Below the pieces are notes generated by a model, which did not search any database, was not told the origin of the DNA, and was given only the letters and a program-made list of their open reading frames with translations. DNA of 64,000 nucleotides from Calocera cornea HHB12733 (lineage: Eukaryota > Basidiomycota > Dacrymycetes > Dacrymycetales > Dacrymycetaceae). Positions within the stretch are counted from its first letter, which is position 1. The number at the start of each line of letters is the position of its first letter. Where the stretch lies: contig KV423947.1 in the NCBI GenBank assembly GCA_001632435.1, forward strand, positions 156,031-220,030, given 5' to 3'. Below, piece after piece: positions 56,245 to 64,000 of this stretch. Both the position numbers and the translations under genes were made by a program.

Positions 56245-58374
56245 ATGTCTCGCGACTCACGTCCCGTCACAAGGAGCGTCGCTCAGCAATTGGGAGGCGT
56301 CCCAGATCTAACTCACCAATATCTCGTCGATCGAACCTCTCAGTCTCGGCCTCGCCATCGAATTGCAGCGGCTTCGGTGCCCAGCAACGTTAATGGAATC
56401 GAGTCTTTTTCTCCTTCGGCACCCCCGAGTACGATATCCCACGCTCAACTTGATCCGATATTTAGCGACCAAGGCCCACAGCAAGATGAAGATGAGCTAC
56501 TGCCGCTTGGAGAATCCTCCGATATCCGGCACTCTTCAATAGACGATGCTAGACAGATGGAGCTCGACGAGGACGGTCGTATCGGGGCGGAATCTGGGAG
56601 TACCTTGCCATCGCCTGGGACACATGCAGTGCATAGTTCAGCGGAGTACACGGCCACAAATCGGTACGAAGTGTTTACCGTTCTTCACTAAGCCTATTGA
56701 CATCGGTCAGGCTTCTAAATTCTCTAGCAATGGAGCGACAAAGCCGGCGTGTGGACATCTCAGATCGGTCCGACTCTACAGGACCTGGTCAACACAGGGA
56801 AGAAACGGTATTGCCTCCCTCAATGGTACTGCATCCAGTATCCATAGAAAGCAGCTTTCAGCTCCAACAAGAAGAAGTCCCTCCAGTACCGAGAGGACCG
56901 ATTTGGACAGGCTCCTCACCGATACATCGTTCACGATCAAGTAGTACGGTCAGTGGCGATGACGTCCACCTCCTGTCTCCAGCCGCAAGCGTAGAGGAAG
57001 GACCTCTGGCTCCAAGAGGTATGCTTGAAATCCGTATACTCTGCTACTGTTGTTCGGGTTCTAACGAGGATCTCAGAGAAATATTGCGTCGCCATACTTA
57101 TCGTTTTCGAAGCCAACCATTCCGATGGCCATGTGTGGGTCCGGGCCAAAATCTCCAAAAGGGATCTTCCAAATCTCGCCCCAGCGGCAATGTTGATCCC
57201 TCGAGTTTTCCGAGTACCAACCGATTCTTCTCAGCACCCGTTCAAGAAGTTCCAAGCAACAGGATACGGCTATTTCAACATTGCCTCGGCTCTCATTCCC
57301 ACCACTCAACGATGGGGACCAAATGCTTGGCACTGTCAACCAGGCCACGAACTTCTGGGTCTTCTGCACCGCTTCCGCGAAGGGCTACATGTACCAAATC
57401 ATGTCCTCCGACCAATGGATAAATCCTCCCCCCAAACTCAACAGTTTCTCAATCGACTTCCAGCAGACATACCGCAAAATATTTTCCGCGATCCAGTTTA
57501 CGTCCTTTATCTTGTTGCTCTGTCGCACAATCAGAGCCGAGGGAGTAACATACGGCAGCTGACGCCAGCAAGAACACCGTCGCCAGACACGAGTCAGCCA
57601 AGCAACAATGAAGCTGTCATCAATGAGCGACCGAGTCCTATCCGAGTAGTGTCAGACCAGGGCACGACGGCGATGGCTGCGAGAGTTGCTGTACCTCGTA
57701 CTGGATCCTCCCACGCCCGGCGGGCGAACGGGGCGATATCCCGACAGATCATATCTGAGGCGGGGTTTACATCATTGGCGGCCTTCCTTCAACAGAGATT
57801 CCCGGCTATTCATTCGACGCTTCAAGGAAACGTGGAGGTTGAAGCCTTTGCTGGACCCCAGTGTGTTGCTTGGATTGTTCAACGTACGCTACTATTTTTC
57901 GAGGCGGCAGCTGCACTGGGAATGCCTTCCGTGTCCGAAACCGACATCTATATTGCGCCGACAACCGAAGACTGGGACGGCATCGTAACGGCCGAGCATC
58001 TTGCAGCATGGTTTGCGAATCAGCCCAGGGGAGGTGATGGTTGCCGGAGGACCTATATCAACCATCGAGCGTTCTTAATGCGGTTGATGCGAGTGTGGCG
58101 AGACAAGAAGGCCTGGTACTTCGCCCAACGTGGTCTCTGGAATACACCAGACAACATGATGATCGGAAAACAAGAACAGTTGGAAAATCTCGGCATCATT
58201 GGATATAGCCTTGCTCGTACGCCGGCAGAGCGGGCGGATGTATGCGACAGCGCCCCACCGGGGCAGATAGCAACTGCTGCACGTACAGCGAGACCCAGCT
58301 GGATAGAAAGGTTTCTGAACCTACACTTCCCTGAATATGGACGGATGGCAGCGAGGAGGCCGAGGCGACACTGA
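56245..58374 (+). CDS. Unknown 674-residue protein
   Basis: Exons 56245-56663, 56711-57018 and 57077-58374 join in frame. The first 250 residues are Ser/Pro/Asp/Glu-rich and probably disordered. The stretch after the second splice (EKYCVAILIVFEANHSDGHV) looks folded. The C-terminal 200 residues look globular and helical: RQIISEAGFTSLAAFLQQRF, VEAFAGPQCVAWIVQRTLLF, TTEDWDGIVTAEHLAAWFA, RTYINHRAFLMRLMRVW, ending in a basic tail. I recognise no family. It is convergent with the integrase gene, with a palindrome array between their stop codons. It might be a nuclear partner of that element or an unrelated accessory gene; the context is suggestive only. Confidence 0.7.
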
Positions 58375-58749
58375 CTCGGTATCTACTTTCTCCCAAATTA
58401 GCTAGACGGCTTTGCCCCAATTCAGTTCCAATTTCTGATATACCGTCACGCGTCACAGGAGTGATTCCTTGATCTGCAATATCGTCTTAGTCCATTTTTA
58501 AATCGGTCTATGTCAATCGAGTTGTGGCCTCACTTATCCGAGATTGAACCAAGGTTGTGTCAGCATTGAACTGTGCAGTAACGTGACCCAAGTGCTCCGG
58601 ATTCACGTTATATGCACTGTTACGATCTTCGGAATGAGAACATACTTGTGCCTGCGCTCCAACATCATTCAGGGCTACTCGGCTGTGTTCCAATCCCCAA
58701 GAGCTATTGTAGGTTACTCTTGCGCCCAAGTGATGATAGGACACCCAAG

Positions 58750-58856
58750 TATCCTTAGATACTCTATGTATCCTAGGATACTTTAAATATCCTAGGATAC
58801 TTCGAGTATCCTAAGATACTTTATCTATCCTAGGATATTCTGACTATCACAGGATA
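58750..58856. repeat. Six 12-bp palindromes at an exact 19-bp period
   Basis: TATCCTAGGATA-type units start at 58750, 58769, 58788, 58807, 58826 and 58845. Units 2, 3 and 5 are perfect palindromes; 1, 4 and 6 have one or two changes (TATCCTTAGATA, TATCCTAAGATA, TATCACAGGATA). The 7-bp spacers vary, though three begin CTT. Fixed spacing with variable spacers suggests selection on the palindromes rather than plain slippage. Confidence 0.93.
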
Positions 58857-58959
58857 TGTAGCAGAGGATGTCCGACTAAAAGGGGGCTCATCTACTCACC
58901 AATCCATTATTAGACAATGCTTTATGCATAGGATAAGTTACGGTGACTACAGCATTTGG

Positions 58960-60629
58960 TTACACAAGACCCATTGTTGAATAAATGCGAAATCCCCATC
59001 TCCACCTCTCAATCAAACTAATTCGGTCTGACGCTCCCACGTATTGGTGTGTGTCTGCAGCAATGAGAGCGATCTGCTCTGGAGATAGCGAGCATCTTGG
59101 GGGAGTAACTTCGACATGGTTGAGAGAGTCAGGAACTGCGTCGCCGGCGGATGTTGATACGACGTCTTCATCAAACAGCTGATATTCGGAGCCGTATCCA
59201 TCTGGACCAGCGTAATAATCGGGATCATCGTAAGTGGTTAGGTCGATTCCTCTGGCACCATGCAGAAGACAGCCGATCATGAAAAGCACCACCGGCCGTT
59301 TGTTGCGCTCAGAGCGCAGAGAAAGCGTATGATGGTTCCAATCGTTCTGGAAAATCGTGGCATCCTTGTTCACGTCCGAGATGAAAAGGTGGTGCAGCAA
59401 CCAGATGTGGTTACGGTCCAACGGATTCAGCCGGTGGTGGGCTTCCAGATACTCGAAGAAGTGCGCCCATTTCCGACCGAAGGAGTTGGTTACGTCAACC
59501 CATAGTCTCTCGATTCTTGTGTTGTGTACCGAGCTTCCCCAGATGTATGATCCTCGATCTGGTCCTCGGTTCCCCACCATCCATTCGGCAACTCGCAAGT
59601 TCTCCCCACCGTGATCTCCTCTCACCCTCGATGGTACACCGAAACGTTTACGGCCCGCATTGAATACATCGAGTACTGTCGATGCACGATTGTTGTTACT
59701 GACCCGGATAGAGACGATGCAGCGAGAGAATCCATCGATAAATGCGTGAATGACGAGTTTCCACCGAATCAAGCCATGTTGACCATCATGGTGCCAGAGG
59801 CTGTTCGGTCCTGCTACTTTGTATGGTCGCCGAGAAATTCGAGCTCGATGAAACGGCCGCCGTACTGCGTCAATCCGTTGGAGAGATGCTTCTAGACTTT
59901 CTAGAGTCACGTCCCATCCGAGGGAGACTATGTGTCCATCTAGCATTCGCAGACCGCTTTCCGGTGAATGCTGACGCCATTCTCGTACGAGGCTGTCAAG
60001 CTCGGCTTCAGACAGCTGAGGGGTGGCCCTGCGCCGCCCGGTCCAGTGGAGTACGGTTGATCCATCTATATCTGTGATCCATTCGGAAATCGGTAGACCG
60101 GGTGTCATTATGCCGCATTCTATGAGGCGTCTGCGAATGGTTTTCTCCGACACTTCGAGAGCTCGCGCAATATCCGCTTTGCTCATACAACCGCAAAGAT
60201 ACTCGAGGATGTCGATATCGAACTCCAGACGAGGACGGCCAACACGAGTGTCTGTACTCTGCCAGACTATGACCGGAATTGATCTGGGAATGTCGTCCGG
60301 AGTATCGCTTGTGGCATGATCCAGCTCGGAGATCATATCTCGAAGCTCGCGTTCAATTAGGGCGATATGGGCAGGATTAAATAAATGCAGAAGCTGGAAA
60401 TTGCATTACAGATGAATCAATATGTAAGTGACAAGGCTTTGCGTACTGGCTGAATCTCGTGCCAGAAGTCGACCACCTCACTTCGAACCAATACCAAACG
60501 ATGCTGGTCCCCTGCATCTACCCGTACGGCGAGGATGACGCGGTCCCGAAGTCGGTCAAACGAGTTCCCGATGACCGCAGCTGCAAGTTCGGGTTGCTGT
60601 AGGAGAGATGTCGCATTCATAGAAGCCAT
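58960..60629 (-). CDS. Integrase-core (D,D,E) transposase-like protein, IS3EU type
   Basis: Exons on the complement: 60447-60629 and 58960-60393, giving 538 residues without a stop. Order: a helical N-terminal region; a helix-turn-helix (SKADIARALEVSEKTIRRRL, about residues 120-140); then an integrase core with first Asp in SLWHHDGQHGLIRW, second Asp in VRGDHGGENLRV, and Glu in HNTRIERLWVDVTN about 36 residues later. A C-terminal helical domain (HIWLLHHLFISDVN, FQNDWNHHTLS) follows. The triad and the HDG/RSDKGGEN-like blocks match the eukaryotic IS3EU integrase family known from animals and fungi; naming it so is from memory. All catalytic residues are intact, so it is either an active element or domesticated. 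No terminal repeats were found, but unusual DNA arrays flank it on both sides. Confidence 0.82.
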
Positions 60630-60848
60630 CCTCTTCGGGCACAGATGTGGTGGCGAGTGAGAACGAAGGTGCTGCCATCCGGCTCTTATCTAGGGTGACG
60701 TGGCAGGCACCCTGTGAACTGATGGGATTCCACTAATCATTAGAAAGGATTCGAAGCAGAAGGGACGTAGTCTGTTATAGCACAAGAGCAGCTCTCAATC
60801 CAACCACGTTTCAGACAGGCCAGAAACTTTGTTCCCTTCATCCTTTCA
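60630..60848. promoter_or_regulatory. Upstream region of the integrase gene
   Basis: About 220 bp between the ATG and the array. No clear TATA box. Confidence 0.4.
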
Positions 60849-61080
60849 CCGCCGACAACCCTTCTTAAGCCGCCGTTAAACCCACTTAACCACCGTTAGC
60901 TGCCGTCAAACCCCATTAACCACTGTCAACCCGCTCTTAACCGCCTTTGACCGCAGTCAACCCGATCTCGACCGCATTGAACCGCCGTTAATACTCGGTT
61001 AACCGCCGTTAATACCCGGTTAACCGCCGTTAATACCCTGTTAATCACCGTTAATACCCCCATAACCGCCCTTAACTACC
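60849..61080. repeat. About 230-bp array of 10-11-bp units (TTAACCGCC / GTTAATACC)
   Basis: The array consists of about 20 degenerate 10-11-bp units. From 60987 to 61070 they pair into four tandem 21-bp repeats: an 11-bp part GTTAATACYCG followed by a 10-bp part GTTAACCGCC (units at 60987, 61008, 61029, 61050). Further left the units read GTTAAACCCA, CTTAACCACC, GTCAAACCCC, CTTAACCGCC, TTTGACCGCA and so on. Many contain TAACCG or AACCGCC, which fits the Myb core YAACNG. The period equals one turn of the helix, so all sites would face the same side. Confidence 0.9.
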
Positions 61081-61324
61081 GGACCGGTGGGTTTCAAGGC
61101 CCAGCAAGACACCAACACTATAACGTTGGCTCGCGGGAGGGTCCAGTAGCCGCACTGTTATCTCAAGACCACCTTAGTCTACGAGCTCCGATCAGCAAGA
61201 GAACACACCAGAACGGAGCTCTTATCGACATGGACTTGCGGCCCGAATACCCATCTAGTTGCTAACTGGAGCACCACCGCTAAAGAGTGTCATAGGAAGC
61301 AACATTGCTATCACTCTCTTACCT

Positions 61325-61636
61325 CTAAAGGGACACGCTGATGTCTTCGAGGCGAGGCTTGAGGCTCTCCATCGCGTCTTGATACCAGACCCCCCCCTCC
61401 CCATGCTCCTCTGCAAGCAAGCACTCGTCCAATCCTGCATCTCTCGTTACACTGCAGGGTGTGGCCGTGCTTCTCCAGCGCCAGAATCTTCTCGAGCAGC
61501 TTCTTGTCTTCCAGGGCCGTGCAAAGAGTCAGGTATTGCCACCCCTTGATGAGCTTGCTGATCTTGGTGTAAATATCGGAGTCGCTGACAGTGACTGGGA
61601 TAGCCTGAGAAGCAGGCGGATCGATTTCAGGCGTCC
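61325..61636 (-). pseudogene. Possible small gene or gene remnant, minus strand
   Basis: One frame reads PVTVSDSDIYTKISKLIKGW, then CTALEDKKLLEKILALEKHG, a helical, protein-like stretch preceded by a good splice acceptor (TTTACTTTCAG, at 61637). After about 61450 the protein-like reading shifts by one to a frame with LDECLLAEEHGEGGVWYQD and MESLKPRLEDISVSL, ending at 61325. I find no intron that makes this shift, so either the gene is broken or the model is wrong. Family unknown. Confidence 0.35.
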
Positions 61637-61667
61637 CTGAAAGTAAATGGTCCCGGTTTTGTCGATG

Positions 61668-61700
61668 ACGCGTCACTAGACGCGTCGACCCTGGACGCGT
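61668..61700. promoter_or_regulatory. Three ACGCGT (MCB-type) boxes upstream of the Rad9-like gene
   Basis: ACGCGT occurs at 61668-61673, 61680-61685 and 61695-61700, between 66 and 34 bp before the ATG at 61734. In yeasts this hexamer is the binding site of MBF (Mbp1/Swi6, Res/Cdc10), which drives S-phase genes. Confidence 0.65.
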
Positions 61701-61733
61701 CGACCACATGGTTCTTTCCTTACAACCGTCACA

Positions 61734-63130
61734 ATGTCTGTTGTAACGTCGCGGACTTCCCAACCATCGTTTCAATATTACGCATCTATTCCGTCGAAGA
61801 ATGTCTCTAGTATGTGAAAGTACTCTCCTTTAGTTGCTCTTGTCTCTAATCATCGTTTTAGCGTTCCTGCAGCTGGTGAACGCCCTGCTGAAAGCGTCCG
61901 ATGTTGTCCGCTTCACCATCGATGAGAACCGTGTATGCAGCCAGTTGCATCACTTTCCTTGTCTAACAACGTGGTCTCTGCAGATAGTCTTCTCAGCTTT
62001 TCATGGACTGAATCCGGCCGCATTCTCACTGTCTTTCTACGATGGGTTTTTCGAAGATCAAGTATACACACATCCTCCAATTGAAAACGCTCAGCTCGAT
62101 CGGCCTTCAGATCACCTACTCGAAGGTCGCTGTAATATCCGTCTCCTCATTGAGGGTATCAAGAAGCATATTTACCGTATCGGCGACACTCGTAATCCTC
62201 CGCCCCTTACGCTCACAATCAGTAACTTTACTCTTCAAGATCCATCGTCTCGTTCTTTCTCTATGCTTAATCTGTCTATCTGTACTCCTGATGGTCCGTC
62301 TGGTTATCATATGCTTGCTATTCATCATTCAAACTCTTTCTTCAGCTTCGGTCATCACATTATCAACTAGAGTGGAACCCAAGGCACTGACCAACGGACT
62401 TCGCTATCAATGTCCTTCCGCTGCATTATCCATTCGTCTCACCCCAGAACAAGCTAGAGACTTCTTCCATTTTGCTGAGAGGGCGTCAGAGCAAGAGCCC
62501 GATGATCTCGAAATCATAATACGCCCTAGTGGTTGGATGAAACTTAGCTCTGAACGTGGTATGTAACACAAATTTCCGCATACAGCTGACTAATCTCACT
62601 CTCACAGACTGGAGTGGATCAAAAAGGTACCTAGAGTTCCAGATCTCTCCTGCTCCCGACACTCTCGTTAGGGTTGCGGCGAAATGCCATGCTTCACAGC
62701 TTCAAGTGTGCTTATGTCCTATCTCTGCGATCAGCACTAACAAACCTGCCAGATCGCAATGTCGGCTGCAATCTCCACACCTTCCGACACGCACATGATC
62801 CTTTGCCCTGGGCAGCTGTCACCAAGTGTTATTATCGTCAACACTCCCATCCGAAGCGAGGATCCTGCTGTTTGGAAATTCCACCATCTCTTGCCATCGC
62901 CGGAAGAAGAGGACGTGGATGTTATCGACCCCACTACTGATCACGCGGCAGCCCTCGAGCGCATGGCGCGACACACGGCTGAGCTGCAAGAAGTTGTCGC
63001 CAGGTGCCTTGAAGCAGCCGATCCTGCCGAAGAAGACTCCTCTACACAGCCAACAAGCTCTAGCAAGCGTCGTCACCCTTCGAACGGTGAAACTGCCTCC
63101 ACGTCGCGTTCTAAACGTACCCGTATGTGA
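61734..63130 (+). CDS. Rad9-like checkpoint clamp protein (tentative)
   Basis: First exons 61734-61809 and 61862-61932 and the exon starting at 61984 join in phase: VSTFLQLVNALLKASDVVRF then TIDENR, and IVFSAFHGLNPAAFSLSFYD then GFFEDQ. This pattern (helix, strand, hydrophobic strand, FxF block) resembles the N-terminus of Rad9, a PCNA-fold subunit of the 9-1-1 clamp. A following block (GRCNIRLLIEGIKKHIYRIG) fits Rad9's second strand-helix unit. Downstream exons lie at about 62380-62560 (RYQCPSAALSIRLTPEQ), 62610-62700 (DWSGSKRYLEFQISPAPD) and 62750-63130, the last ending in an acidic then basic tail (SKRRHPSNGE, SRSKRTRM) like Rad9's disordered C-terminus. I could not fix the intron borders between 62300 and 62760. 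Family assignment rests on pattern only. Confidence 0.5.
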
Positions 63131-63324
63131 TCAGATACAATCAATGCCTCCTCTGGCTTGCCCGGGCGCTCTCCGTGTTTCACAAACATCCATCTCAGAT
63201 TTCATGCAGCTCATTCTGTCAGCAGTTAGTTTCACGCTTTGTACGCATTTGTCTCCGCATAACCTTCCTCCATATGTGATAACTTTTCATAATGTTGTAT
63301 GCATACATCTCAGAAAATGAAAGA

Positions 63325-64000
63325 CTATGAGGGCTCTGCATCTACCAACCAGTTCCGATAGAGCTTATAGTTATAGGACATACAACGGTGGGTATCGGGT
63401 CGGCGGTACTTGCCCATATTAAACCAGGCAAAAAAGAGCTTGCATTCTTCCTGCTTCAAGGGTGCATTGGGTGTGTCCAACCCCCAGACGGCCAACCACA
63501 TCCGCAAGAACAGAGCGGTGTGTGCTTGGTTGTTGATGTCCAGCTTATCGTTTGGATCGAAGTGGAAAGATTTCAGCGACTCGACAGAGCTGATATCGAT
63601 GGTGTGCCTTATGGGGGAGACAGGCGGGGTGGGAAGGGTTGAATCGTACGACCACGACTCTTCTGAAGCCATCTCGGTATCTTCCTCTGGAAGGGCAGAT
63701 GGCGCGGACCTCAAGTTGAGTTGCCGGACGGCACGTACCTTGGGCGAACGTTGCCGTAATGTCGACTCGTTGGGAAAGAAGCATTGTATGTCCTGGTAAC
63801 TGTAGACGACACCATCTGTGTAACGAACGATAGGAGGATGGGATTGGGAAAGTTCATCTTGAATAGATGTTAGGTTACAGCATGTAGGCTGTGGCACGGA
63901 AGGCGTACTTTCGTTGAGCGCGCGAATGATGAATGCACCGGACCATATACCCTGGCACAATGCCCACATACGCCCATTTGGCACCCAGTGATAGGGACCC
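63325..64000 (-). CDS. Unknown protein, 5' end beyond the window
   Basis: The frame is open from the right edge to a stop at 63325-63327, giving about 225 residues of the C-terminal part. It contains YHWVPNGRMWALCQGIWSGA, a Ser/Pro-rich middle, and an apparently folded end with aromatic residues (ALFLRMWLAVWGLDTPNAPL, CKLFFAWFNMGKYRR). A short intron may interrupt the part near 63850 (a CTTGAATAGATG context), so the continuous reading is not certain. No family recognised. It is convergent with the Rad9-like gene. Confidence 0.5.
   Translation of the reverse strand, partial: GPYHWVPNGRMWALCQGIWSGAFIIRALNESTPSVPQPTCCNLTSIQDELSQSHPPIVRYTDGVVYSYQDIQCFFPNESTLRQRSPKVRAVRQLNLRSAPSALPEEDTEMASEESWSYDSTLPTPPVSPIRHTIDISSVESLKSFHFDPNDKLDINNQAHTALFLRMWLAVWGLDTPNAPLKQEECKLFFAWFNMGKYRRPDTHRCMSYNYKLYRNWLVDAEPS

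Noticed and set aside
60849..61080. CRISPR-like or telomere-like array
   Set aside because: Units are 10-11 bp with no unique spacers, so not CRISPR; the sequence is not TTAGGG-type, so not telomeric.

Overview
The window looks like nuclear DNA of a filamentous basidiomycete, most likely an Agaricomycete. Genes are split by many short introns (about 47-60 bp, GT-AG, with CTRAY-like branch points). Genes on both strands are tightly packed and often head-to-head or tail-to-tail. The encoded proteins are typical eukaryotic and fungal housekeeping families. I built every exon model by eye from reading frame, GT/AG sites and family conservation; exon coordinates are given in each entry.

Layout. 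0.7-10.4 kb: a FluG-type fused amidohydrolase/glutamine synthetase, coatomer zeta, a small two-helix membrane protein, an Inn1/Fic1-like C2 plus proline-rich cytokinesis protein, and the mitochondrial thiamine pyrophosphate carrier. 10.4-13.8 kb: gene-poor. 13.8-15.8 kb: a CASTOR/GATS-like ACT-domain protein. 16.85-19.57 kb: a complete PIF/Harbinger transposon with perfect 19-bp terminal inverted repeats, a 3-bp TGA target duplication, an intact DDE transposase and an intact Myb/SANT partner. 19.6-23.9 kb: gene-poor. 23.9-43.6 kb: a dense housekeeping stretch (glycogen branching enzyme, adenine phosphoribosyltransferase, an unknown gene, F-box protein, GPN3 GTPase, EDEM/Mnl1 mannosidase with a PA domain, GPATCH11, a WD40 protein, Tctex-type dynein light chain, PEX11, ATP synthase subunit d).

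43.7-52.7 kb: a tandem aldehyde dehydrogenase cluster. Two genes arose from a recent head-to-tail duplication of about 2.8 kb that includes promoter and 3' flank. A third, older paralogue follows, and then a broken fourth fragment. The promoter of the first copy holds about 420 bp that the second copy lacks. 53.2-55.2 kb: an Atf1-type bZIP regulator with an upstream ORF ending three bases before its start codon.

56-64 kb is the accessory end of the window. It holds a 674-residue protein of unknown family, an intact integrase-core (D,D,E) gene of IS3EU type, a possible small broken gene, a Rad9-like checkpoint clamp candidate with three ACGCGT (MCB-type) boxes just upstream, and a gene running off the right edge. 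The integrase gene sits between two different short-period DNA arrays: six 12-bp palindromes at an exact 19-bp period on its 3' side, and about 230 bp of 10-11-bp TTAACCGCC/GTTAATACC-type units on its 5' side. These arrays, together with the integrase gene, are the most unusual structure I can see and the best candidate for an undescribed element.
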